From Pyrobaculum sp. 3827-6 (GTDB lineage Archaea > Thermoproteota > Thermoprotei > Thermoproteales > Thermoproteaceae), in assembly GCF_025641885.1 (NCBI RefSeq), contig NZ_JAOTQN010000001.1, forward strand, positions 248,001-312,000: a DNA stretch of 64,000 nucleotides, written 5' to 3'. Each line of letters starts with the position of its first letter. The first letter of the stretch is position 1. Under the pieces are notes generated by a model that was given only the letters and a program-made list of their open reading frames with translations, was not told the DNA's origin and made no database searches. This document shows, piece by piece, positions 42,736-50,487 of the stretch. Position numbers and translations under genes: made by a program.

Positions 42736-43758
42736 GTGGACATTTTGCTCGTGGAGGCGCGGTACCAGCGGGCTGTGTTCAGCGGAGATGAGGACGTGGC
42801 CGTTAGAGATTTTCAGCTGAGGTATGGAGACCGCTGGCAACAGCTGTGGGAGGCCTCAAGCGGCGCCGCTGAGGAGGACGTCAAGGCGGCGGAGGACCAC
42901 GCCGCCGAGCTGGTGGAGCTCGTGTCGTCGAGGATAGACGACCTTGAGACCGCCTCCCTATACGCTAAATACGGGAGAAACTTCTCAGTGGAGCAAGAGC
43001 TCAGACTGGGAATGGAGTTGCTGGGAAGACCTCAGGCGGTGGATGCGTTGCTCAGGTGGGGGCTCGTGATGCATTTCAGCAACGAAGTTGTATCCACCCC
43101 GCCCTATCTAGCTAGGCTTATTCTGGAGCTAATGCAGAGGGGAGGCGCACAGGTGGCAGATCTGTGGAGCGAGCTGGAGGCGCATTCGCGAGACCTGGCG
43201 TCGATGGCGTTTTTCGAAGGGTTGCTCACAGGAGAGCTTGATGAAGATCTCCACAGAACTTTCTACGGGCCGGCGCCGGGCGAGTTGAGAATAGGAAGGG
43301 CGGCTGTGTACAAGGCGGAGATCGGCCTAGTTATAAACCCCGCGTACTCCCCCGAAGAGGTTTTAGACGTCTTGCTACAGTTAAAGAAACGCCGGGCAGA
43401 CGCCTTGGCCAGGGCGCTGTCGCTACACGGCGAATATGAGTTCTCTAGCGAGTATAGATGCGGCGCGCATTACATATCGCTTGACGGCTCTGCTGAGAAA
43501 AGCGGCGTCGTCGTGCTGTGCCCCTGGCTGTCATACTCACGCCGCCTGTGGAAAAGAGCCAGAAACATAGTCCTCGTAGTCGAGGGCCAGAGGCCGCCGG
43601 AGATGCGGCCTATGAGACACGGAGTGATATTTGTAAAGGGAGGCGAGGCCGAGGTGGTGAAGCCCCAGACGCCCTCGAAGCTATTTGACTACATAATAGA
43701 TGTCCTCTACAGCGCCGGTTTTTACGTATTAGAAGGTGAGGAAAGTGCCGCTTTCTAA
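42736..43758 (+). CDS. Hypothetical protein, 340 residues
   Basis: Start GTG 42736 chosen from the shared TATA; a longer frame from 42622 would run through moeA. The N-terminal part begins DILLVEARYQRAVFSGDEDVAVRDFQ, followed by a helical region and a C-terminal half with GAHYISLDGSAEKSGVVVLCPWLS and NIVLVVEGQRPPEMRPMRHGVIFVKGGE, suggestive of an alpha/beta domain. I do not recognise it. It converges with the amidotransferase gene and overlaps it by 30 nt. Confidence 0.55.
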   Translation: MDILLVEARYQRAVFSGDEDVAVRDFQLRYGDRWQQLWEASSGAAEEDVKAAEDHAAELVELVSSRIDDLETASLYAKYGRNFSVEQELRLGMELLGRPQAVDALLRWGLVMHFSNEVVSTPPYLARLILELMQRGGAQVADLWSELEAHSRDLASMAFFEGLLTGELDEDLHRTFYGPAPGELRIGRAAVYKAEIGLVINPAYSPEEVLDVLLQLKKRRADALARALSLHGEYEFSSEYRCGAHYISLDGSAEKSGVVVLCPWLSYSRRLWKRARNIVLVVEGQRPPEMRPMRHGVIFVKGGEAEVVKPQTPSKLFDYIIDVLYSAGFYVLEGEESAAF

Positions 43759-44388
43759 CTCCACGCCCTGGTGGTCGAGATGTCTCAAAAGCGTGGAGGA
43801 GACCACGGCCCTTGCGCCTCCGGCCCTGACTTCGTACATGGCGTAGTACTCACGGGGGCCCCGGTAAAACGGATAGACGTAGGCTCTGAGCGTTGGGTAT
43901 TCCAAAACCGCTAAGTTAAGCGCGGTCTTTACGTAGTACGTCGCCTCCTCAACAGCCCTCCTCGGATCGTCCCAGTACCTGGCTAGGAACTGTGTGAGCA
44001 CGAAGCTGTCGGTGAAGTAGCTGGGGTTTAAACCCACCTTGGCGCTAAGGGCGTGCTTGTCTACCGACCCGTTGTGCGCCACAAATATAATTCTGCCGTC
44101 GCCCAGATACGCCATGTATGGATGGGAGTGCTCCGGCCCCCTGGGCTCCCCCGGGGAGGCCGCCCTGGCGTGGGCCAGAACCACATCTCTCATAGGCACC
44201 ACCGTGGGGTCCTCCCAGGCGGGCAGGCCAGATTTATAGTATACAAAGCCGTGGGGCGACGCGGCGACGAAACCCCAGCCGTCTCCGTGTTGCTTCCTCT
44301 CGCTGGACATGTAGGGGTCGTGCCTTGCCGCCAGCTTCAAGGCGCTGGACAGGTCGATAGGCCCCTTAGAGATGTATAGTCTGCACAC
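43729..44388 (-). CDS. Class II glutamine amidotransferase (single domain)
   Basis: A 219-residue Ntn hydrolase. MCRLY places the nucleophile Cys at position 2 after removal of Met. QHGDGWGFVAAS, LAHARAASPG and FVAHNGSVD are the typical glutaminase motifs. It should release ammonia from glutamine, but no synthase domain is attached. The start GTG shares a base with the stop of the RAM-domain gene upstream (TAGTG), so amino-acid sensing and the amidotransferase may be linked. Confidence 0.8.
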   Translation of the reverse strand: MCRLYISKGPIDLSSALKLAARHDPYMSSERKQHGDGWGFVAASPHGFVYYKSGLPAWEDPTVVPMRDVVLAHARAASPGEPRGPEHSHPYMAYLGDGRIIFVAHNGSVDKHALSAKVGLNPSYFTDSFVLTQFLARYWDDPRRAVEEATYYVKTALNLAVLEYPTLRAYVYPFYRGPREYYAMYEVRAGGARAVVSSTLLRHLDHQGVELESGTFLTF

Positions 44389-44645
44389 TACGAGTGGGGC
44401 GGCGTGGCCTTGACGTGGGATTTAGCCACCACCAACGTGGTTGTGGATCTAATCCCCTCTATCTTCCTCACCTTGTCTCTTACAATAGTTCTAATCCTCT
44501 CGATGTCCGGGGCGTCGATTTTTACAACTATGTCGTAGGGCCCATAGACGAAGTACACAGCTTTTACCTCGGGAATAGCCGCCAGCTCTTCAATAATTCT
44601 GTCCTCGGCCCCTATGTCTACATTTAGAAATACCACCGCTTCCAT
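44388..44645 (-). CDS. Stand-alone Lrp/AsnC ligand-binding (RAM) domain
   Basis: An 85-residue protein starting MEAVVFLNVDIGAEDRIIEEL and containing AVYFVYGPYDIVVKIDAPDIERI, the RAM-domain core (G-x-YD-hhh-h). There is no helix-turn-helix. Such single-domain proteins bind amino acids as ring oligomers and may modulate full Lrp proteins; one is encoded 400 bp upstream. Co-translated with the amidotransferase. Confidence 0.85.
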   Translation of the reverse strand: MEAVVFLNVDIGAEDRIIEELAAIPEVKAVYFVYGPYDIVVKIDAPDIERIRTIVRDKVRKIEGIRSTTTLVVAKSHVKATPPHS

Positions 44646-44675
44646 AATCTAAATCTTTTGACACAATTTTAAATT

Positions 44676-44975
44676 TTACCTACTCCGAGACTCTAAGTAC
44701 CTTCTCACAACAACCGCCGCCGATAGGTCGACGCGGTGTTTCTCGGTGAGGCCCGTGTCGGTGTCTGTAAACTCAACCACGTACTCTCCCCCCTCCCCCT
44801 CACCCTTATACACCTTGATCAAGGTGTTGGGCTTGCACATCGCTGTGAGAGAAGTGGGGCTCTTCTCCACCACTGAGCAGTCGACGTATTTGAAAACCTT
44901 CGTCTCGGCGGGCGTTCTGCTTATGGGGCCTATGGGGGCCTCCTCGTAGTAGTACATCTTGCGCCTCCTGCTCAC
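44676..44975 (-). CDS. Hypothetical protein, 99 residues
   Basis: Soluble beta-rich protein with GPISRTPAETKVFKYVDCSVVEK, TLIKVYKGEGEGGEYVVEFTDTDTG and a C-terminal helix. Two cysteines near residues 33 and 47. No family known to me. It lies between the RAM-domain and Lrp genes on the same strand. Confidence 0.5.
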   Translation of the reverse strand: MSRRRKMYYYEEAPIGPISRTPAETKVFKYVDCSVVEKSPTSLTAMCKPNTLIKVYKGEGEGGEYVVEFTDTDTGLTEKHRVDLSAAVVVRRYLESRSR

Positions 44976-45011
44976 GAATAGGTGGGTTGAGACCCTTTAT
45001 AAACTTTCACT

Positions 45012-45518
45012 TTAGCTCGTAGAGGCAGGTGGCATCACCCGTCTCCTCCAGTCCTCCACAATTTCCAAAACTATCAAAGTCTCTGTCCTCTGGATGTCTG
45101 GGTTTGAGGCTAGGTAGGTGACGAGGAAGGTGGAGAGTTGCTTCACGTCGCGGGACCACACCTTAAACAGGAGGTCGTAAGGCCCTGTGATTACATACGC
45201 CTCCTCGACGTAGGGCATGCCCCCCTCGCCTCTGCACTCCGACAGCACCTTCTCGGCAACCTCCAGCTGTAGAGGCTTCGCCTCCTTCGGCGCGGCCCCC
45301 CTCCTGACGCTTACAAGTACAAAAGCCAGTAGTTTATATCCAAGAGCAAAGGGGTTCACCACAGCCTTGTAGCCCATGATGACTCCTTCAAGCTCTAGCT
45401 TCTTTATACGGGCGGCCAGCGTGGTTTTGGGCTTTCCAATCTCCTCACTGAGCTCCTGTAAAGTTTTTTTGCCGTCGATCTGGAGGAGACTTATTAATTT
45501 ACGGTCGGTCTCGTCCAT
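45012..45518 (-). CDS. Lrp/AsnC-family transcription regulator
   Basis: A 168-residue protein: N-terminal winged HTH (LISLLQIDGKKTLQELSEEIGKPKTTLAARIKKLELEGVI) and C-terminal RAM domain (EEAYVITGPYDLLFKVWSRDVKQL). It probably controls amino-acid genes and may be tuned by the adjacent stand-alone RAM protein. A TATA ATTATATAG at 45538-45546 lies about 24 nt from the start. Confidence 0.88.
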   Translation of the reverse strand: MDETDRKLISLLQIDGKKTLQELSEEIGKPKTTLAARIKKLELEGVIMGYKAVVNPFALGYKLLAFVLVSVRRGAAPKEAKPLQLEVAEKVLSECRGEGGMPYVEEAYVITGPYDLLFKVWSRDVKQLSTFLVTYLASNPDIQRTETLIVLEIVEDWRRRVMPPASTS

Positions 45519-45612
45519 GGAGTGGTAAAATATTCACATTATATAGATTTGCCGCGGCTATCTGCGGCTGTGGATGGTAAAATTTATAATACGCACCATA
45601 CAGCCCCATTCA

Positions 45613-46278
45613 ATGGCCGAGAAGCAGAAGGCAGTCGCCAAGCAGGAGAAGGCCGCCATCTCTAAGAGAGATCCGTGGGCTTTAAAAAAGTGGTTCAACG
45701 TCCACGCCCCCTCGTACATGGGCGGGGTGCTCGTCGCCGAGGTGCCCGCGTCGGAGCCGCAGAAATTATTAATGAGGACGCTCGAAATCTCTCTTTACGA
45801 CGTAACCAAGGACATCTCTCACTTGCCCATCAAGCTGAGGTTCCAGATACACAGAGTCGAGGGGTTGAGAGCCCTTACGCGGTTTAAGGGGCTGGAGCTG
45901 ACGAGGGACTACATCAGATCGCTGGTGAGGAGAGGCACGAGTAAGGTGACCGCCATCACCGAGGTGAGGACAAAAGATGGGATGGTCATGAGGGTAACCG
46001 TCATGGGGATAACAACCCACCGCGTAGGCACAGCCCAGAAGTCGGCTATGAGGAAGAGGATAGTGGAGACGCTGACGAAAAAGGCGGCCGAGATGGACGT
46101 GGGCCAGTTCCTAAAGGAGGTAACTGAGGGCACCCTGGCCGCCGACCTCTTCCTAGCCGCGAAGAAGATAGCGCCAATGAGGAAGGTGGAGGTGGCCAAG
46201 ATAAAGGTGCTGAAGTACCCGCCCGAGGAGGAGGTGGCGGTGAAAGAGGTAGCCGCCGAGGCGGCCGCCGCCTCTTAA
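45613..46278 (+). CDS. rps3ae: Ribosomal protein eS1 (S3Ae)
   Basis: 221 residues from ATG 45613; the TATA AAATTTATAAT at about 45579-45589 is 25-30 nt upstream. The pattern KRDPWALKKWFNVHAPSYMGG, LKLRFQ-type IKLRFQIHRVEG, TRFKGLELTRDYIRSLVRRG and the basic C-terminus identify eS1. Small-subunit protein near the mRNA exit. A short Ala-rich tail (EAAAAS) ends the protein. It overlaps the KH-gene stop by 4 nt. Confidence 0.93.
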   Translation: MAEKQKAVAKQEKAAISKRDPWALKKWFNVHAPSYMGGVLVAEVPASEPQKLLMRTLEISLYDVTKDISHLPIKLRFQIHRVEGLRALTRFKGLELTRDYIRSLVRRGTSKVTAITEVRTKDGMVMRVTVMGITTHRVGTAQKSAMRKRIVETLTKKAAEMDVGQFLKEVTEGTLAADLFLAAKKIAPMRKVEVAKIKVLKYPPEEEVAVKEVAAEAAAAS

Positions 46279-46799
46279 CGCCTTTTCAAGCTCTGGATAA
46301 ATTTATAGACGGTGCTGTGTTTCTTCCCCTCGATTAACATCTCTACAGCCCTCTTGGCGATCTCCACGTCGTCTAGTCTGCCGAGTATAGCGACGTAGTT
46401 GTCCCCAACCACTATGGAGACCTCAGCCAGGCTCTCTATTGTCCTCTTCGCCCTGCCCCCCTCGCCGATTATCCTCCCCTTTATCCGCCTCAAATGGTTC
46501 GGCTTGTCTGTATATTCCTTGAGGTCGACCACCGCCAGGACATACTCGTCGTTTTCCAGCGCCATGGCTTCTTCAGGCGCGAAGCCGAGGGCCACAGCCC
46601 TCGCCATCTCTCTAATTTTGAGAATGCCGTCCACAGAGGCCTCGGGGCCCGGCGTAATTTTGATATAGAGCTGATCCTCGTCTAGCTCCAGCCGATGTCC
46701 AAACTTTCCATCTACTAGTTTTACAAACTGCCTTGCCGCCCCCAGCCTCTTCCTGTCAATAGGCTGGAGAAAAGTGCCCCTGAGGTATTCAGACGCCAC
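46275..46799 (-). CDS. KH-domain RNA-binding protein (Pno1/Dim2-like)
   Basis: A 174-residue protein with two KH-type units; the second has IKGRIIGEGGRAKRTIESLAEVSIVVGDNYVAILG, the GxxG loop type of archaeal Dim2/Pno1. These proteins help mature the small ribosomal subunit and bind aIF2 alpha or Nob1-type factors. Divergent from rio1, another small-subunit maturation factor, with which it seems to have shared a promoter. GTG start 46799. Confidence 0.88.
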   Translation of the reverse strand: MASEYLRGTFLQPIDRKRLGAARQFVKLVDGKFGHRLELDEDQLYIKITPGPEASVDGILKIREMARAVALGFAPEEAMALENDEYVLAVVDLKEYTDKPNHLRRIKGRIIGEGGRAKRTIESLAEVSIVVGDNYVAILGRLDDVEIAKRAVEMLIEGKKHSTVYKFIQSLKRR

Positions 46800-46817
46800 G
46801 GCTCAATTGGAGTTAAG

Positions 46818-46826
46818 GATATAAAA
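46818..46826. promoter_or_regulatory. Shared TATA box of the KH gene and the ancestral rio1 start
   Basis: GATATAAAA lies 23 nt from the KH-gene GTG (46799) and about 22 nt from the GTG at 46844, which opens the duplicated rio1 start stub. Before the stub was separated from rio1 this box probably served both genes. Confidence 0.5.
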
Positions 46827-46843
46827 CCATTTGCCTACACTAT

Positions 46844-46930
46844 GTGAGGCATGTGAGGAGCGAGAAGCGGCCCCTGGACGTATTGACGCGCCTAGAGCCG
46901 GTGTGCAAAGCCATTGAACTGTGCCGTTGA
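46844..46930 (+). pseudogene. Stub: duplicated rio1 N-terminus joined to a PaRep2b C-terminal tail
   Basis: A 28-codon frame, GTG 46844 to TGA 46928. Its first eight codons read MRHVRSEK, nearly the same as the present Rio1 start MGRVRSEK; the DNA of 46850-46866 repeats at 46968-46984 with few mismatches. The next 20 residues, RPLDVLTRLEPVCKAIELCR, match the end of PaRep2b (GALDALMKLEPVCKALELCG). It sits at the correct distance from the TATA at 46818. Whether the 28-residue peptide is made is unknown. Confidence 0.65.
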
Positions 46931-46961
46931 ATAAATTTATGTTGATATTTATTCAATCCAC

Positions 46962-47768
46962 GTGGGACGTGTGAGAAGCGAGAAAGACAGCGACTACTAC
47001 AAGGTGGTAGACGACGCGATAAACTCCTATACCTGGGCAGCTATTATCAAGCTACAGGAAAGAGGTATTGTTGACGAAGTGTTGGGTCCGGTAGGCCAGG
47101 GGAAGGAGGCAAAGATAATACTCGCCAAGCGGAGAGACGGGAGCTACGCGGCGTTGAAGATTTTCTATCCGGTACCCGTCCGATTTACAAAAAGCCGGTA
47201 CGGCTACATATTGGGCGATCCTAGGTTTAGAAACATCAAGATAAGTGACCAGCTCCACCTGGTGGAGCTCTGGTGTAGGAAGGAGTTCGGCAACCTGTCC
47301 CGGGCGTACGAGACGGGGGTCCGCGTGCCGAGGCCCTACGACTTCTATAGGAATGTGCTGGCGATGGAGTTTATAGGCGTCGGCCGCGATCCGGCGCCGA
47401 CCCTCGCCGACGTGGGGTTGGAAAACGTAGAGGATCCAGAGGCGCTGTTCCACGAGGTTTTGAAAAACCTAGAGAAGATCTACGTCGTCGCCGGGCTGGT
47501 GCACGGCGATTTAAGCCCCTTTAATATACTCTACGACGGGGAGCGGCCGTGGATTATCGACTGGGGGTCCGCGGTGAGGCGCGGCCACCCCAAGGAGTAT
47601 GAATACCTCAGGCGGGACGTGGAGAGAATTCTCGAGTTTTTCCAAACCCCCATCGACCCCCACGACTTGTTTAAAAAACTCGTGGAGAGGGGAAGCCAGC
47701 GGGGCCCGGTGGAGGTGGACGAGGAGGGCTGGGTTGTGGTGGGGGGAAAGAGAATATTAGACGGGTAG
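46962..47768 (+). CDS. rio1: Rio1-type atypical serine protein kinase
   Basis: 268 residues from GTG 46962; the TATA AATAAATTTATG at 46930-46941 comes from the end of the PaRep2b-derived insert. ATP loop GPVGQGKEAKIILAKRRDGSYAALKIF, catalytic HGDLSPFNILY and metal-binding IIDWGSAV are the RIO signatures; the TKSRYGYI..D insert fits Rio1. It acts in late 40S/30S maturation. The divergent KH protein belongs to the same process. Overlaps the convergent iorB stop by 12 nt. Confidence 0.92.
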   Translation: MGRVRSEKDSDYYKVVDDAINSYTWAAIIKLQERGIVDEVLGPVGQGKEAKIILAKRRDGSYAALKIFYPVPVRFTKSRYGYILGDPRFRNIKISDQLHLVELWCRKEFGNLSRAYETGVRVPRPYDFYRNVLAMEFIGVGRDPAPTLADVGLENVEDPEALFHEVLKNLEKIYVVAGLVHGDLSPFNILYDGERPWIIDWGSAVRRGHPKEYEYLRRDVERILEFFQTPIDPHDLFKKLVERGSQRGPVEVDEEGWVVVGGKRILDG

Positions 47769-48287
47769 CCGCGCCCCCCTTCTAAACGCCTCTCTATTAC
47801 GGTCGTCCAGGCTGGGAGGCATGGGGAGCCCCAGTAGCTGGGAGAGAAACCCCAGCATGACGGCGTTTTCATACATAACGGAGCCCAGCTCCCTAGCCAC
47901 GTCGGCCGCGGGGACTATGTAGGTCTTGACCCCCGATCTCTGAAGCGAGCCGAGGAGCTCCTCTTCGCTTATCCACCTGCCGGGGGGCTGTATTACCCTC
48001 TTGTTTACAACAAGCACCCCACCGGGTTTCAGGTATCTAAAAGCGCGCAGGGCCTCAACCGCCTCCAGAGCCACGACGTAGTCAGCCCCGCCCTCCTCGA
48101 CGATAGGCGCGTATACCACCTTCCCAAACCTCACGTGCACCTCCACAGAGCCGCCCCGCTGACTCATCCCGTGCACCTCGGCTATTCTCACGTCGTAGCC
48201 CTCGGAAAGCGACGCCTCGCCTATCCACCTCGCCAGCGTCAAAACCCCCTGGCCCCCGACCCCCACCACCACTATGCTTGTTGCCAT
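47757..48287 (-). CDS. iorB: Indolepyruvate ferredoxin oxidoreductase, beta subunit
   Basis: A 176-residue 2-oxoacid oxidoreductase gamma-type domain: VVVGVGGQGVLTLARWIGEA, EVHGMSQRGGSVEVHVRFG and DYVVALEAVEALRAFRYL. With IorA it oxidatively decarboxylates aryl pyruvates from aromatic amino acids, giving aryl-acetyl-CoA and reduced ferredoxin. The start lies 16 nt inside the 3' end of iorA. Confidence 0.92.
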   Translation of the reverse strand: MATSIVVVGVGGQGVLTLARWIGEASLSEGYDVRIAEVHGMSQRGGSVEVHVRFGKVVYAPIVEEGGADYVVALEAVEALRAFRYLKPGGVLVVNKRVIQPPGRWISEEELLGSLQRSGVKTYIVPAADVARELGSVMYENAVMLGFLSQLLGLPMPPSLDDRNREAFRRGARLPV

Positions 48288-50050
48288 AGCTCAAGCCAAG
48301 CCTCCCTCCTCCCCTCCGGCTTAAAGGCGTTGAAGGGACAGACCTCCGCGCACACGCCGCACCCCACGCAGAGAGCTGGATCTACATAAGCCTTCCCATC
48401 TGGCCGCCTGTATATCGCGCTACACTTCAAAAGGTTGTAGCACAGCCCGCAGCCGGTGCACCTGTCGGGGTCCACCTGATACCTAGGCAACTGGAGGCCC
48501 GCCCTCCTCGCCTTCCTCACAGCCACCAAGGCGCAGGGCCTCCTGGATACCACGACGGCTGGCCTCCCGCTCTTCACAATCTCAACAGCCTTCTTCACGA
48601 CCTCCACCGACTTCTTCACCTCGACGGGGTCGATTACGAAGGTCGGCAACCCCAGCGCCTCTGTTATTTTCTCAACGGGGATGGCCCTGCTTGGGCTGGG
48701 CTGTCCGCCGGTCATCGCCGTGTAGGCGTTGTCCATAACAACGATGAGCAGAGGTATAGATCTCGAGGCGACGTCAACTAGCTGGGGGAGCACCGCGTGG
48801 TAGAACGTGGAGTCGCCCACCGTGGCCACGACGAAATGCTTGCCGGCCACGGCGATGCCAGCCCCCAGCCCCACCGACGAGCCCATATGGGTAATCAAGT
48901 CCTGCTGCCCCAGGTTGATGCCCAGGGAGTAGCAGCCAATATCCCCCGACCACACGGGGCTGAGCCCTGCGGTGGCCAGCCTCAAGATGTAAAAGGTGGC
49001 CATGTGGGGGCACCCGGGGCACAGCGACGGCGGCCTCGGCGGCGGCTCAATAGGCGGCTTTGGGGGTTGCGGAGGGCTGTAGGGCAGACCCAGCGCCTTC
49101 GACAGGCCCAGAGCAGTCTTGCCGGTGTCGAGCTCGCCGTATCTGGGGAAGTACCCATCTAGCTTCCCCCTGGTAGCCACCCCCAGCGACCTGAGTTGAA
49201 CCTCAACCACGGGGTCTCCCTCCTCCACAACCACGGCCTCTCCGCCCACGAGATTTCTCAAGCTCCGCGGCACGGGAACTGACATCCCCAGCTTCACAAC
49301 CGTGGCGTCCACACGGAGTCTGCTCAACGCCTCTTTTACATAGTTGTAGGCGACGCCCGTAGTCACTATAAAGACGTCGCCCGACCCCTCCACAGTTATG
49401 AAATCTGCGGATAACTCGGCGATTTTCTCCCACTTCTCCACCAGCGCTTTTCTCAACTCCCTCGCATTTGCAGGAACAAGGTTAAACCTCTTTACGTCTC
49501 TAGTAAAACGCCCCCACTTAGGCGGGGCCGGGGGCTCCACCTCCACCGGGGCCCTTACGTGGCTCACCCTGGTGACGCTTCTCAAAATGACGGGGTGCCT
49601 CAACTTTTCACTCAAATCAAAGGCCAACTTGACGTATTTATACGCCTCCGCGGGGTCGGAGGGCTCCAGCACCGGCACATAGGCCTGGACGCCGTACCAC
49701 CTGGTGTCCTGCTCGTTTTGAGAAGAGTGCATCCACGGATCGTCGGCGGTGACTATGACAAAACCCCCCTCCACCCCCGTATACGCCGCGCTGTGTAGAG
49801 GATCTGCGGCCACGTTCAGCCCTACGTGTTTCATGGCGGTGAGCGACCTGGCGCCGGCCACCGCGGCGCCATATGCAAGCTCAAACGCGGACTTCTCATT
49901 AGAGGCCCAGTGTACAAACCTATCCCTAAACTCCACGAGGGTCTCTACAATCTCGGTGGAGGGCGTGCCGGGGTAGGCCGTGGCGACGGCTAGGCCGCTG
50001 GCGAGAGCCCCGTAGGCAATGGCCTCGTTCCCGAGGAGAAGCAACCTCAC
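48272..50050 (-). CDS. iorA: Indolepyruvate ferredoxin oxidoreductase, alpha subunit
   Basis: A 592-residue protein with N-terminal pyrimidine-binding domain (AYPGTPSTEIVETL), TPP-binding motif GDSTFYHAV...VVMDNAYTAMTGGQ and a C-terminal 2x[4Fe-4S] ferredoxin domain (CTGCGLCYNLLKC and CVGCGVCAEVCP). One cluster motif (C-x2-C-x2-C-x4-C) is slightly irregular, as in other IorA proteins. Cytosolic. GTG start 50050 with A+T-rich TATA region at 50065-50075. Confidence 0.93.
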   Translation of the reverse strand: MRLLLLGNEAIAYGALASGLAVATAYPGTPSTEIVETLVEFRDRFVHWASNEKSAFELAYGAAVAGARSLTAMKHVGLNVAADPLHSAAYTGVEGGFVIVTADDPWMHSSQNEQDTRWYGVQAYVPVLEPSDPAEAYKYVKLAFDLSEKLRHPVILRSVTRVSHVRAPVEVEPPAPPKWGRFTRDVKRFNLVPANARELRKALVEKWEKIAELSADFITVEGSGDVFIVTTGVAYNYVKEALSRLRVDATVVKLGMSVPVPRSLRNLVGGEAVVVEEGDPVVEVQLRSLGVATRGKLDGYFPRYGELDTGKTALGLSKALGLPYSPPQPPKPPIEPPPRPPSLCPGCPHMATFYILRLATAGLSPVWSGDIGCYSLGINLGQQDLITHMGSSVGLGAGIAVAGKHFVVATVGDSTFYHAVLPQLVDVASRSIPLLIVVMDNAYTAMTGGQPSPSRAIPVEKITEALGLPTFVIDPVEVKKSVEVVKKAVEIVKSGRPAVVVSRRPCALVAVRKARRAGLQLPRYQVDPDRCTGCGLCYNLLKCSAIYRRPDGKAYVDPALCVGCGVCAEVCPFNAFKPEGRREAWLELWQQA

Positions 50051-50133
50051 ATATATGTAACATTATATAGGATATAAAGCTTTCCATAGATGTGAAACGA
50101 TACACTTAAAAACCTCAGACACGAATCTTGGGG

Positions 50134-50403
50134 ATGCGCTTCTGCCCGAGAGACGGGACTCTGATGGTTCCGCATAAAAAAGACGGCGTTACTGTGTTGA
50201 AGTGTCCAAAATGTGGCTACGAAGTGAAGCTCTCGGAGAAGGCCAAGGAGGCTTACAGACAGAAAGCCGAGGTCGCTGAAGAAAAGAAGAGAGGCGTCAT
50301 GGTCGCTGAGGAGAGGAGGCCTGAGTACGACCAAGAGGAGATGGAGGAGCTGAGGAGACAGCTTCTGGAAAACCTACAGGAGGCTGAGAGGGAGACCGAT
50401 TAA
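50134..50403 (+). CDS. TFS/RpoM-like protein with only the N-terminal zinc ribbon
   Basis: 89 residues from ATG 50134, TATA CTTAAAAACC at 50104-50113. MRFCPRDGTLMVPHKKDGVTVLKCPKCGYEV is the N-terminal zinc ribbon of TFS/RPA12/RpoM proteins, though the first pair is reduced to a single Cys (CPRDG instead of CPxCG). The C-terminal cleavage-stimulating zinc ribbon with its DE motif is absent and replaced by a charged coiled-coil helix (YDQEEMEELRRQLLENLQEAE). It may bind RNA polymerase without transcript cleavage activity. The C/D sRNA at 50402-50456 faces its 3' end. Confidence 0.65.
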   Translation: MRFCPRDGTLMVPHKKDGVTVLKCPKCGYEVKLSEKAKEAYRQKAEVAEEKKRGVMVAEERRPEYDQEEMEELRRQLLENLQEAERETD

Positions 50404-50456
50404 CTCAGCCTGGTTTAGGACGCTTCACCGCTCCGCAGCCGCTTCTCATCACGTAG
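50402..50456 (-). ncRNA. C/D box sRNA facing the 3' end of the TFS-like gene
   Basis: On the minus strand: C box GTGATGA (50452-50446, perfect consensus), 10-nt guide, D' box CGGA (50435-50432, one mismatch), C' box GTGAAGC (50428-50422), 13-nt guide GTCCTAAACCAGG (50421-50409), D box CTGA (50408-50405). A TATA-like AAATATATTA at about 50479-50488 is placed to start the RNA near 50459; a second TTTTATA at 50469-50475 is closer. Predicted to guide 2'-O-methylation at the site complementary to its guides. Its D box ends 2 nt from the stop of the plus-strand gene. Confidence 0.7.
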
Positions 50457-50487
50457 ATACAACACCAGTATAAAACTTCTAATATAT

